Source: a virus
Reading direction: 5' to 3' (one strand)
Length of the DNA stretch: 35,224 nucleotides
IMG/VR virus record: IMGVR_UViG_3300034190_000172
Coordinates: 1-35,224 of that record
A program made the translations under genes and the position numbers. Shown piece after piece: positions 1 to 7,490 of this stretch (positions are counted from its first letter, which is position 1; the number at the start of each line of letters is the position of its first letter). The notes beneath the pieces are model-generated. The model did no database searches. It was not told where the DNA came from and saw only the letters and a list, made by a program, of their open reading frames with translations.

Positions 1-2
1 TC

Positions 3-74
3 GACTCATGGGACAGAGAGCGTCACCTCAAAGGCTTCGCTGTTAATTACAACCCAGCTCGTCACACTGTTTAA
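3..74 (+). CDS. 3' end of an upstream gene (partial)
   Basis: An open frame enters from the left edge and ends at a TAA at 72-74. Only 23 residues are visible, with the sequence ending in NYNPARHTV. They are rich in charged and polar residues, as coding sequence would be, but too short to name. The stop is followed by a hairpin and then the integrase, which fits the end of a gene. It could also be a chance open frame. Confidence 0.4.
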   Translation, partial: DSWDRERHLKGFAVNYNPARHTV

Positions 75-85
75 TCAATCTTACG

Positions 86-99
86 GGGGCGAAAGCCCC
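86..99 (+). terminator. Short GC hairpin with GAAA tetraloop before the integrase
   Basis: GGGGC (86-90) and GCCCC (95-99) pair perfectly around a GAAA loop, the very stable GNRA type. No T-run follows, so it is not a classical intrinsic terminator. It lies between an upstream stop at 74 and the integrase start at 120, and could act as a weak terminator, an mRNA-protecting 5' hairpin or a protein-binding site. Confidence 0.5.
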
Positions 100-119
100 T
101 CCACGTTGGGAGACGTACA

Positions 120-950
120 ATGATACTTAGTCAATTCATCCAAGAAGAAGCATCCCGCCTTTGGGAAGGTAAGCACTTAAATGACGTGCGCTTCCAACTA
201 GGACGCTTCTGTAACTTCAACGGTTACGGCGAACGTGACATTGGTGACTTTAAGCCTCGTGACATCCACTTATTTCAGGATTCACTTATCGAAGCTGGTC
301 TTAAGAAGTCTACGGCCAACCGCTATAACTCAGCGATATCCGCTATCTTTAAACATGCAGTAGAAGAGGAGGTGATCAACCACGCTCCTAAGTTTAAGTG
401 GTTTAAGACTAAGTCTAATCGTGTGCGTTACTTTACTGACAGCGAGTGCGAGCAAGTCATCGAGTTCTTTGGTGAGCATAAGCACTCGTGGATGAAGCAG
501 ATGTTTATCATCGGCATCAATACTGGGATGCGCTTAGGTGAGATCGCACAGATCGGCGATACTGCTCCGGTACAAACAGACTCAGACGGCTCTGTGTGGG
601 TCTACCTGCCTGAAACTAAGAACGGTGACGAACGCTATGTCCCGCTTAATAAAGCCGCTCAGAAGGCCGTACAGGAGCTAGGAGGACGTGTTATTAATCA
701 TTACAGCCATCGTACCTTCTACGATGCATGGGCAGACTGTCGTTATGCTGTGGCTAAGAATGATAGCGAGTTCGTATTCCACGTTTGCCGCCACACTTGT
801 GCGACACGCTTGGCTAATGACCTTGGTGCTCAGACATTGGTCATCGGTAAGATGCTTGGTCACCGTTCGACTAACACTACGCAGAAGTATGTGAAGGCAA
901 AAGGTGCAACTCTGCAAGAGTACGCTAAACTATTAGAGAAGGTGGCATAA
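120..950 (+). CDS. int: Tyrosine recombinase (phage integrase)
   Basis: This 276-residue protein is a tyrosine site-specific recombinase that would integrate the phage genome into, and excise it from, a host attachment site. An N-terminal SAM-like core-binding domain (about 1-95) precedes the catalytic domain. Catalytic residues can be assigned: Arg138 in TGMRLGE, Lys167 in PETKNGDERYVPL, His221 and Arg224 in HVCRH, His248 in LGHRS, and the nucleophile Tyr257 in TQKYVKA. The set is complete, so the enzyme should be active. The ATG at 120 has a GGGAG Shine-Dalgarno nine bases upstream. It lies upstream of the RNA polymerase gene, as integrases do in several marine T7-like phages. No attP or tRNA fragment was found nearby, and no excisionase or repressor is recognisable. 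Confidence 0.95.
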   Translation: MILSQFIQEEASRLWEGKHLNDVRFQLGRFCNFNGYGERDIGDFKPRDIHLFQDSLIEAGLKKSTANRYNSAISAIFKHAVEEEVINHAPKFKWFKTKSNRVRYFTDSECEQVIEFFGEHKHSWMKQMFIIGINTGMRLGEIAQIGDTAPVQTDSDGSVWVYLPETKNGDERYVPLNKAAQKAVQELGGRVINHYSHRTFYDAWADCRYAVAKNDSEFVFHVCRHTCATRLANDLGAQTLVIGKMLGHRSTNTTQKYVKAKGATLQEYAKLLEKVA

Positions 951-958
951 GGGAGCTT

Positions 959-1147
959 ATGGAAATTAAAACCGTAAAAAAGAAGAAAATGGTTTCAATG
1001 TCGAACGCTGACTTAGATCGTATATATCATGCCCTGCTTGGGTACGAAGATGAAAGAGCCTTACGTATTGTATGGACTATTGAGACTGAGCGGCAAGACC
1101 TAATTGACGAATTACACAGGAGCGAAAGCTATGACAGGAAAGGGTAG
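959..1147 (+). CDS. Small early protein, unknown function
   Basis: This 62-residue protein has a lysine-rich start (TVKKKKMV) followed by a mostly helical charged stretch with many Glu, Asp and Arg. A good Shine-Dalgarno (AGGGAG) precedes the ATG by a few bases, and it starts eight bases after the integrase stop, so the two are probably co-transcribed. The size and charge pattern are common among early phage proteins that act on the host. A role as a small DNA-binding excisionase-like factor is possible from its position, but no helix-turn-helix is clear. I do not recognise the family. Confidence 0.65.
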   Translation: MEIKTVKKKKMVSMSNADLDRIYHALLGYEDERALRIVWTIETERQDLIDELHRSESYDRKG

Positions 1148-1598
1148 CGGAAGACGACCATTGCGAGTCGAGTTAAACACGTTCGAGTCCAACTGGGACA
1201 AGATCTTTAAAAACAAAGACGAGTACTGTGATGCTCACGACCGAAAGTATGAAGATGGCGATTGTGTCGATTGTACTCAAGCCATCTCAGAAGGCGAACA
1301 AAGTTCGTATTACACACCAATCCCCAGAGCTATAGTTGAAAGCTTTGGGGGCGATGATAACGGATGGTCAGTTATTGTTGCTGACCTGTTTCCTGACAAG
1401 TGGAGAGCAAAAGAGAACGACATTGTTCTTAGTTGCGAAGTGTCGTGGACACACGCTGAACACGGTCACTACCGAGACACTTTAGACAACCTTGTTGCCT
1501 CAGGTAAACTCGATCACGAGACTGGCTACTACGAACCTGTAGAAGTCCATGAAGACATTATTAACCGCATACAACAGTGGGTAGAGAAGAATGGATAA
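1131..1598 (+). CDS. Hypothetical early protein with KGSGRRP start
   Basis: This is a 155-residue protein. I chose the ATG at 1131 because AGGAG lies nine bases upstream and the protein then starts MTGKGSGRRPL followed by FESNWDKIF. That short N-terminal pattern (KGxxRRP, then F..NWD.IF) recurs in small phage early proteins of unknown function. Cys residues occur in the N-terminal third (a CDAH pair and a CVDC pair), which could bind a metal. The rest is acidic and mixed. Its start overlaps the previous gene by 17 bases, and its stop overlaps the next start (1591), so translation is probably coupled. Function unknown. Confidence 0.75.
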   Translation: MTGKGSGRRPLRVELNTFESNWDKIFKNKDEYCDAHDRKYEDGDCVDCTQAISEGEQSSYYTPIPRAIVESFGGDDNGWSVIVADLFPDKWRAKENDIVLSCEVSWTHAEHGHYRDTLDNLVASGKLDHETGYYEPVEVHEDIINRIQQWVEKNG

Positions 1599-1686
1599 GA
1601 ACGACATGATCGAGATAGCAGCAATACTTACGCTATCATTCATTATAGTTACACTAGCATTACCTGTGTTCATACCACTTTTTTAA
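1591..1686 (+). CDS. 31-residue single-pass membrane peptide
   Basis: The ORF starts at an ATG inside the last codons of the preceding gene and ends at the TAA at 1684-1686. After a charged start (MDKNDMIE) the remaining 23 residues are almost entirely hydrophobic (Ala, Ile, Leu, Phe, Val), ending in PVFIPLF, so it should span the membrane once. Translational coupling through the ATGGATAA overlap is plausible. Such peptides in early phage regions can be toxins, superinfection-exclusion factors or lysis helpers; nothing here chooses among them. A chance ORF remains possible, but the clean hydrophobic composition argues against it. Confidence 0.55.
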   Translation: MDKNDMIEIAAILTLSFIIVTLALPVFIPLF

Positions 1687-1728
1687 ATTGTGGTACGAAA
1701 AAGTATATCCGACAACTGGAGAAAGGAA

Positions 1729-2073
1729 ATGAGAACTAAAGCATTAGAAACAGAAGTATTAGACTACCATCTATCAGACGGTATAACCTTTGGTGAGGCT
1801 ATCAGCTTTTACGATAGCTTCGGTCATCCAGATCTTGATGGTCTGTATGGTTCAGCTCTTAACCAAAAGGAAGCTACCCTACTGATACATAGAGAAGGAT
1901 GGCTCCGCTCTTGTATCAAAGATTACAACAATCCCAATGTCCCATCATCAGCTAAGGATAAAACCGCCGAAGAGGTCGGAAGGTATTTCCTTAACAGTGC
2001 TTTGAACTACATCGAAAGACTTCATGCCGATGATGAATGGCTCAATGATAACCAAAAAGCGTTCAAATTCTGA
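1729..2073 (+). CDS. Hypothetical early protein
   Basis: This is a 114-residue acidic protein of unknown family. The frame is open from a GTG at 1690, but I prefer the ATG at 1729 because a near-perfect Shine-Dalgarno (GGAGAAAGGA) sits immediately before it. The sequence looks globular and mainly helical (ITFGEAISFYDSFG; EVGRYFLNSALNYIERLH). It is the last gene before the putative phage promoter and the RNA polymerase, so it belongs to the early transcript read by host polymerase. Confidence 0.65.
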   Translation: MRTKALETEVLDYHLSDGITFGEAISFYDSFGHPDLDGLYGSALNQKEATLLIHREGWLRSCIKDYNNPNVPSSAKDKTAEEVGRYFLNSALNYIERLHADDEWLNDNQKAFKF

Positions 2074-2091
2074 ACTAAAATAGGGATGGGC

Positions 2092-2114
2092 ATTTGTGTC
2101 CACCCTTTGAGATA
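2092..2114 (+). promoter_or_regulatory. Putative phage RNA polymerase promoter, copy 1
   Basis: The 17-mer CATTTGTGTCCACCCTT at 2091-2107 recurs exactly at 12745-12761. Both copies are followed by a GAGATA element: TGAGATA here, AGGAGATA at the other site. The spacing and layout match promoters of T7/SP6-type polymerases: about 17 bases upstream of a G start (2109 here) followed by a purine-rich GAGA. Both sites are intergenic, and this one lies 29 bases upstream of the polymerase ATG. Assignment as a promoter is inference from position, repetition and similarity in form to the SP6 promoter. Confidence 0.65.
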
Positions 2115-2137
2115 CATCATTGAAGGACATAAGATCT

Positions 2138-4627
2138 ATGACTAAGATTCATGGCACTGAGACAGATGAACTACTACGTGAGTTCAACGCAATAGATAAA
2201 GGACGTGAAAAGTACTTTGACCGAGACGGTAAAGTTACACAGATGTCCATCAAGAATATCCCACATAAGTTAATCAAAGATGCACTACCTATAGTGTCAT
2301 CAGTACTGAATGAGAATCTTGGCGACCTGACACCAAAAGGCAAGGGTCGTCCTTTTTCATGGGTACAAGATCTATCAAGTGTAGACCTAGACCTCATAAG
2401 TTACTTAGGTCTTACCACTTGTATGGATGGCGTTGGTATGCAGAAGTCGATGACTTGGGTACTAACTAAGATCGGTAAACGTATAGAACTAGAGTGCTGG
2501 GCTAAAGAGCTGCGTGAGCAAGACGCACGTCTTTTCGAGCGTATAGAGTCTAAGGTTACTAAGGATCACAACTCTGAGAGATACCGATTAAAGGCAGCTA
2601 CAGCTATTGCTCGTAAAGGTGGTTTTGAGAGATCCAAGTGGTCAGACGAGAGAAGAGTCAAAGCTGCTTCACCAGTATTAAATGCCATCTTAGAGCACTC
2701 CGGCGTATTCGAGGTATGGTCTATTGTTAAGTCAGGTAAGACACAGCGTAGTGTTGGATTGACAGGTGATGCTAGTCATTTGATAGCAGAGCTGATGGCA
2801 GATGAGTCTTGGTGTCAGCCTGTATTTAGCCCGATGATCGTACCACCTAGACCTTGGGAAGACATCGACACTGGTTGCTACATCGATGACGCTTTAAGAG
2901 CACAGATTGATCTTATTAGGTTTGGTAGTCCTTGGCAGAAGAAAAGCTTTAGAGACAGGGACTTAAGAGATGAACCTTATGTTAAGGCAGTTAATGCTAT
3001 TCAGGCTACGCCTTTTGTAGTTAACGAGGATATCTTGGATGCAGTAACTTGGGCTTGGCAGGAGGATATTCAAATACCAAGCTTCCCTCGTAAGTCTTAC
3101 ATAGAGCGCCCTGAGTTCCCTGAGAACTGGGATTACTTAGAGACTGTTGATAAAAAGCTTTGGCGTATCACTGCAAGAGATGTAGTGGTTCGTAACCGTC
3201 AAATTGATGGCGCTAGGGCAGTAATGGCTCAGGACTTAAACACGGCTAACGAGATGCTGATGTTTGAGGAGTTTTACTTACCTCACAACTTTGACTTCCG
3301 TGGTCGTGTGTATCCTATACCTCACTTTAGTCATCATCGTGACAGTCATGTAAAAGCGATGTTCTACTTTAAGAATGCTGAAGTAGTTACACCTGAGAGT
3401 TCTAAGTGGCTGGCGATACATTTAGCTAACACTGGCGACTTCAATAAGATCAGCAAGCAAGGCTTTGATGAACGTGAGATGTGGGTAGAGTTAAACCGTG
3501 ACAGCATTATTGGTGTTGCGCAGGATTACAAAGCTACCATTGGCTGGTGGTCACAAGCAGACAAGCCGTTTGAATTCTTAGCGGCCTGTTTGGAAATGGC
3601 AAGTTACTGGCAAGCACAGCAAGACGGTGAAGCGTTTTACTCAGGCTTACCTTTGGCGCTTGACGGTACTAACTCAGGCATTCAACACTTCAGTGCGTTA
3701 GGTCGTAACATTCAAGATGCCAAGCTTGTAAACTTAGTACCGGCTGACAAGCCTCAAGACATTTACCAACGTGTAGCCGATGCGGTGAAGTTACAAATTG
3801 AAAACGATCCTTGTGCTGAGGCTGATATGTGGAAGGCATACGGCATTAGTCGAAAGACTGTTAAGCGTAACGTGATGACTTATGGTTATTCATCTAAGCA
3901 GTTCGGATTCTTTGAGCAACTTCGTGAAGACGTTATGACACCTCTTACTGACAAGGTTTTACTTAAAGAGTTAGCGGTTCACCCGTTTGGTGAAGATGCT
4001 GGTTACGATGCTGCGAAGTACTTAGCACGTCATAACTGGACTGCTGTCAACGAAGTCATATCATCAGCACAGCAAGGTATGGCATTCTTTCAACAGTTAT
4101 GTGGCGCATTAGCGCATGAAGGTAAGCACTTTCACTGGGTAACGCCTTCGGGCTTTCCTGCTGCACAGTTTTACCCAGCTAACCGCCACAAGAAGATTAA
4201 GCTTTATCTTTATGACCGTGCGGCTGAGATGCCTGTACGTTCTCAGGTAACGCTTAGAGAGTTAGACAGTAGCCGAGTAGACAAGCGTAAAAGCAAGACA
4301 GCGATATCACCTAATGTGATCCATTCGCTAGATTCAGCGCATCTTCTCAGAACTGTGCTAGACTGTATCGATGGTGAGGAAGAGCAGATGTCGTTTTTCT
4401 TAATACACGACAGCTTTGCTACAACAGCCAACAAGACGCAGAAGATGTACGAAGCAATTAGGTCTACGTTCATCGATATTTATGACAGCGAAAGCTGGTA
4501 CGAAAACTTACTTTCTCAGGCTAAAAGGCAATTGGATAACCCAGACAGTAATCGGGTTCCAGAGCTGCCAGAGATGGGCGAGCTTAATTTAGCTCAGATC
4601 GCTGACAGTAAATACTGCTTCAGCTAA
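2138..4627 (+). CDS. Single-subunit phage RNA polymerase (T7 gp1-like)
   Basis: This 829-residue enzyme, slightly shorter than the 883 of T7, would transcribe phage genes from its own promoters. Motifs in order: FDFRGRVYP (about 385), LALDGTNSGIQHFSA with catalytic Asp509 (T7 Asp537), KRNVMTYGYSSKQFGF with Lys576 and Tyr584 (T7 Lys631, Tyr639), and HDSF with catalytic Asp758 (T7 Asp812). The C-terminus YCFS corresponds to the T7 FAFA foot. The segment where T7 carries its promoter-specificity loop (about 685-715) is diverged, so the promoter should differ from that of T7. I place the start at ATG 2138, preceded by AAGGA; an upstream TTG at 2120 is less likely. The putative promoter just upstream suggests self-amplifying expression. 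Confidence 0.97.
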   Translation: MTKIHGTETDELLREFNAIDKGREKYFDRDGKVTQMSIKNIPHKLIKDALPIVSSVLNENLGDLTPKGKGRPFSWVQDLSSVDLDLISYLGLTTCMDGVGMQKSMTWVLTKIGKRIELECWAKELREQDARLFERIESKVTKDHNSERYRLKAATAIARKGGFERSKWSDERRVKAASPVLNAILEHSGVFEVWSIVKSGKTQRSVGLTGDASHLIAELMADESWCQPVFSPMIVPPRPWEDIDTGCYIDDALRAQIDLIRFGSPWQKKSFRDRDLRDEPYVKAVNAIQATPFVVNEDILDAVTWAWQEDIQIPSFPRKSYIERPEFPENWDYLETVDKKLWRITARDVVVRNRQIDGARAVMAQDLNTANEMLMFEEFYLPHNFDFRGRVYPIPHFSHHRDSHVKAMFYFKNAEVVTPESSKWLAIHLANTGDFNKISKQGFDEREMWVELNRDSIIGVAQDYKATIGWWSQADKPFEFLAACLEMASYWQAQQDGEAFYSGLPLALDGTNSGIQHFSALGRNIQDAKLVNLVPADKPQDIYQRVADAVKLQIENDPCAEADMWKAYGISRKTVKRNVMTYGYSSKQFGFFEQLREDVMTPLTDKVLLKELAVHPFGEDAGYDAAKYLARHNWTAVNEVISSAQQGMAFFQQLCGALAHEGKHFHWVTPSGFPAAQFYPANRHKKIKLYLYDRAAEMPVRSQVTLRELDSSRVDKRKSKTAISPNVIHSLDSAHLLRTVLDCIDGEEEQMSFFLIHDSFATTANKTQKMYEAIRSTFIDIYDSESWYENLLSQAKRQLDNPDSNRVPELPEMGELNLAQIADSKYCFS

Positions 4628-4643
4628 CTTACGAGGACAACCG

Positions 4644-4853
4644 ATGCACCCACGAGAGAGGGTGTTAGGGGTAGCACTTTTAAAGAAAAACAAGGGAGAG
4701 CCTATTCCGTTAGATTTACTAGCGGAGTTGGACAAGTACGGCTTGGACGTATCGGAGTTTGTGGACTTACCACTATCGACCGACCAGCCACTAATCACAA
4801 TAGAACAGTTTAATTTGGAGACCAACTATGAGCGCACAAAAAGAAACATTTAG
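4644..4853 (+). CDS. Small hypothetical protein between RNA polymerase and SSB
   Basis: This 69-residue protein starts 17 bases after the polymerase stop, with ACGAGGA upstream, and overlaps the SSB start by 26 bases. The sequence is mixed (VLGVALLKKNKGEPIPLDLLAELDKYG) with no recognisable motif. Position, ribosome binding site and overlap support a real gene. Its place between RNA polymerase and SSB is where T7 also carries small regulators such as gp2, but no similarity to gp2 is visible. Confidence 0.7.
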   Translation: MHPRERVLGVALLKKNKGEPIPLDLLAELDKYGLDVSEFVDLPLSTDQPLITIEQFNLETNYERTKRNI

Positions 4854-5367
4854 CACCCCAGTAGGAACAGCACGATATCCGTGGTTAAAAGAGCCGGACA
4901 CTGCGTTCGGTCAGCAAGCTTACAAGTGTATGCTTATCTTAAGCCCTACTGATGCACAGCCTATCATCACTAAGATTGAGGCTATGAAGACACTGTTTGG
5001 TGCTAAGGCTGATAAAGCCATGCTGCCTTATGAAGAAGACGCAGAGACTGGTGATATCATTCTCAAGACTAAAACTGGTTTCGAGCCGCTGTTCTTTGAC
5101 AGCCAAGGCAACCCAGTAGTCTCTGGCTCACTCCCTGATATTTGGGGCGGTAGTCAGCTTAAGTTAGGTGGTATGATCTCACCTTGGAATAAGAATGGTA
5201 AGATGGGTATCACTTTGCAGCTTGGTAAAGTTATGATTGTTGAAGCTAAAGGGCCGACAGGTGGTGGTTCTGTAGATTCAGGTTTTGAGGCTGTAGAGGG
5301 CGGCTTTGTGATGGAAGAAGGTGCAACCTTCGAGGAACCATCAACTGATGCGCCATCGTACCTTTAG
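4828..5367 (+). CDS. Single-stranded DNA-binding protein (T7 gp2.5-like)
   Basis: This 179-residue protein has the length and plan of phage gp2.5-type SSBs: an OB-fold body and an unstructured acidic tail. The body contains the conserved type of segments around ARYPWLKEPDT (about 14-24), TKTGFEPLFFDSQGN (about 82-96) and an IWGGSQLKLGG strand. The tail (last about 22 residues) has five acidic residues and no basic ones, but it ends in SYL rather than the terminal Phe of T7 gp2.5, the residue that contacts polymerase and helicase. The gene lies in the canonical place between RNA polymerase and endonuclease I. Start ATG 4828 is preceded by GGAG. Confidence 0.85.
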   Translation: MSAQKETFSTPVGTARYPWLKEPDTAFGQQAYKCMLILSPTDAQPIITKIEAMKTLFGAKADKAMLPYEEDAETGDIILKTKTGFEPLFFDSQGNPVVSGSLPDIWGGSQLKLGGMISPWNKNGKMGITLQLGKVMIVEAKGPTGGGSVDSGFEAVEGGFVMEEGATFEEPSTDAPSYL

Positions 5368-5788
5368 AAGTGCGTATGCAAGAGGCTATCGTTCTGGCTT
5401 AGAGGACAAAGTAGCGACACAGATTGAGGGTATGAACTTCCCTGTAATCTACGAGAAGGAAAAGATTAAGTTTATTCATCCAGCTCGTAACGCTACTTAC
5501 ACGCCAGATTTTAAAATCACGCTAGGAGACGGGCAGTGGTTTTACGTTGAAACAAAAGGTATCTTCTCAGTCGCTGACAGGCAGAAACACCTCCTAGTCA
5601 GAGAACAGAATCCTGAGATAGAGATCCGGTTCGTATTCAGCAACAGCAGGTCAAAGCTCTATAAGAAAAGCCCAACAAGTTATGCGGATTGGTGCGGAAA
5701 GCACGGATTCATGTACGCTGATAAGCTTATCCCAGAGCAATGGTTTTTGTCAGGGTCGTCTCCCACGCCTGACAAGAAGAAGGCTTAA
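5348..5788 (+). CDS. Endonuclease I, Holliday-junction resolvase (T7 gp3-like)
   Basis: This 146-residue enzyme resolves branched DNA and degrades host DNA to feed phage replication. It matches T7 gp3 along its length: FRSGLEDKV-type start (RSGLEDKV, Glu19), YEKEKIKF (Glu36 or Glu38), YTPDF (Asp54), VETKG (Glu68, Lys70), then KHLLVREQNPE, RFVFSNSRSKLYKKSPTSYADWC and ADKLIPEQW. All catalytic carboxylates are present. I chose ATG 5348, which overlaps the SSB stop by 20 bases; a GTG at 5321 would add nine unlikely residues. Translation is probably coupled to the SSB. Confidence 0.95.
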   Translation: MRHRTFRSAYARGYRSGLEDKVATQIEGMNFPVIYEKEKIKFIHPARNATYTPDFKITLGDGQWFYVETKGIFSVADRQKHLLVREQNPEIEIRFVFSNSRSKLYKKSPTSYADWCGKHGFMYADKLIPEQWFLSGSSPTPDKKKA

Positions 5789-5811
5789 ATTACCCCCTCA
5801 GATTAAGCCTT

Positions 5812-5852
5812 GGGAAGGGCGGCACTCAACTCCTTCGAGTGTCGTCCTACTC
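5812..5852 (+). terminator. Long stem-loop between endonuclease I and primase-helicase
   Basis: A 16-base arm at 5812-5827 pairs with 5837-5852, with one A-A mismatch and three G-U pairs, around a 9-base loop. It fills most of the 98-base gap after endonuclease I. What follows is A-rich (CTAAACTAAAACTAAAAAC), not T-rich, so it is more like an RNase III processing site or a stabilising hairpin than an intrinsic terminator. Confidence 0.5.
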
Positions 5853-5886
5853 CCTAAACTAAAACTAAAAACAAGGAGACATTCTC

Positions 5887-7476
5887 ATGCAAGATACAAC
5901 TGAAGACTCAACATTTATACGACACGAAGCTTGTGAAAACTGCGGCTCAAGTGACGGTAAAGCTTTATATTCAACAGGTAGTACTTATTGTTTCGCATGT
6001 GACGACTATGGCCGTGGTGCGAACGATACCGTTGCGCCTACTGCAACAATTAAAACAAATTCACAACTATGGGCCGGTACAACTCAGGGTGTCCGTGAAC
6101 GTGGTTTATCAGAAGAAAGCTGTCGTAAGTTTGGATACCTGACGTGTGTTACAAGCGAAGGCACCGTATGGGCAGCAAACTATAGAAACACAGACGGCTT
6201 GATCGTAGCTCAAAAGTTAAGGACTGCTGACAAAGCATTTAGCGTTGTTGGCGAAGGCAAGAAGCTTACGTTCTTCGGACAGCACTTATGGAACAAAGGC
6301 CGGAAGCTCGTGATCACTGAAGGTGAGATCGATGCAATGAGTGTCAGCCAGATGCAAGGGCATAAGTGGCCTACAGTATCATTACCTGCTGGAGCTGCTG
6401 GAGCTAAGAGAGCTATTAAAGACAACTGGGATTACTTAGACGGCTTTGAAGAAATCATACTCATGTTTGACATGGATGAGGCTGGTCAGGATGCAGCTCG
6501 TGATGTTGCCGAGATGCTCCCATTGGGTAAATCAAAGATAGCCGCTTTGCCGTGTAAAGACGCTAATGATTGTTTGATGCAAGGTAAGACTGCTGATGTA
6601 ATTAACGCTGTATTTCAAGCAAGAGACTACCGACCTGATGGTATCGTATCAGCGTCAGACCTTCGTGAAGCAATCACGCAGCCTGATGAAGTCTCGACAG
6701 TCACATATCCATATAAAGAGTTAAACGCTATCACGAGAGGATTACGCAAGGGTGAGCTGGTTACGGTCACCGCTGGTAGTGGCATAGGTAAGACAACACT
6801 ATGCTCAGAGATTGCCATGCACCTGCACAAGTCAGGAGAGCGGCTTGGCATGATCATGCTAGAGGAATCTAACAAGCAAACCCTGCGTAATCTGATCGGG
6901 ATACACAAAGACGTTAACCTCACAGTTAACCCAGATTCATTATCTAAAGAACAACTGGAAGGGGCATTTGATGAACTATTTACAGGAGAAAATCAACTCT
7001 ATCTCTACGATCACTTTGGTTCGACTGAGGTGGATACTATATGTAGCCGCATTCGTTTTCTTCACTCAGTGCTTGATGTTGATTGGATCGTGCTTGATCA
7101 CATAAGCATAATGATCTCAGGCTTGGCGACTACCGATGAGCGTAAGCTTATTGACTTAGCCATGAGCCGCTTAAGAATGTTAGTACAAGAGCTGGGCATA
7201 GGTCTTATCCTAGTCTCTCACTTGAGAAGACCGGAAGGCGACAAAGGTCACGAGGACGGCGCTAAGGTAAGACTAGGTCAGCTTCGTGGTAGTCATGCGA
7301 TAGCTCAACTGTCTGACATTTGTATATCGATGGGCGTTGATCCAGAAAATCCTAACAGCAACACACGACAGCTCGGTGTCTTAAAGAACCGCTTCACAGG
7401 TCAGACAGGGTTCGCTGGTAACATCAGCTACACACCTGAGACCGGCAGATTAATCGATCAAGTATTACAATTTTAA
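5887..7476 (+). CDS. DNA primase-helicase (T7 gp4-like)
   Basis: This 529-residue bifunctional protein makes RNA primers and unwinds DNA at the fork. The zinc-binding domain has Cys16/Cys19 and Cys35/Cys38 (CENCGSSDG and CFAC). The TOPRIM primase centre has Glu145 in ITEGEIDAM and acidic residues in MFDMDEAG (Asp195, Asp197). The RecA-like helicase has Walker A AGSGIGKTT (296-304), DHISIM as Walker B, and SHLRRPEG and RGSHAIAQLSD further on. It ends TGRLIDQVLQF, exactly where T7 gp4 continues into its acidic 17-residue tail, so that tail is absent although a terminal Phe remains. AAGGAGA precedes the ATG. Confidence 0.97.
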   Translation: MQDTTEDSTFIRHEACENCGSSDGKALYSTGSTYCFACDDYGRGANDTVAPTATIKTNSQLWAGTTQGVRERGLSEESCRKFGYLTCVTSEGTVWAANYRNTDGLIVAQKLRTADKAFSVVGEGKKLTFFGQHLWNKGRKLVITEGEIDAMSVSQMQGHKWPTVSLPAGAAGAKRAIKDNWDYLDGFEEIILMFDMDEAGQDAARDVAEMLPLGKSKIAALPCKDANDCLMQGKTADVINAVFQARDYRPDGIVSASDLREAITQPDEVSTVTYPYKELNAITRGLRKGELVTVTAGSGIGKTTLCSEIAMHLHKSGERLGMIMLEESNKQTLRNLIGIHKDVNLTVNPDSLSKEQLEGAFDELFTGENQLYLYDHFGSTEVDTICSRIRFLHSVLDVDWIVLDHISIMISGLATTDERKLIDLAMSRLRMLVQELGIGLILVSHLRRPEGDKGHEDGAKVRLGQLRGSHAIAQLSDICISMGVDPENPNSNTRQLGVLKNRFTGQTGFAGNISYTPETGRLIDQVLQF

Positions 7477-7490
7477 CTGGGGGAGAGGGG

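Noticed and set aside
678-917. Reverse-strand and other-frame ORFs inside the integrase
   Set aside because: They lie fully inside the integrase gene, whose catalytic motifs are all intact.
1178-1192. GTTCGAGTCC, like a tRNA T-loop, as an attachment site
   Set aside because: Flanking bases do not form the T stem and no acceptor stem or further tRNA match is present; it lies in a coding gene.
5682-5903. 73-residue forward frame over the end of endonuclease I
   Set aside because: It overlaps a clear gp3 homologue in another frame, runs through the hairpin and has no good start.
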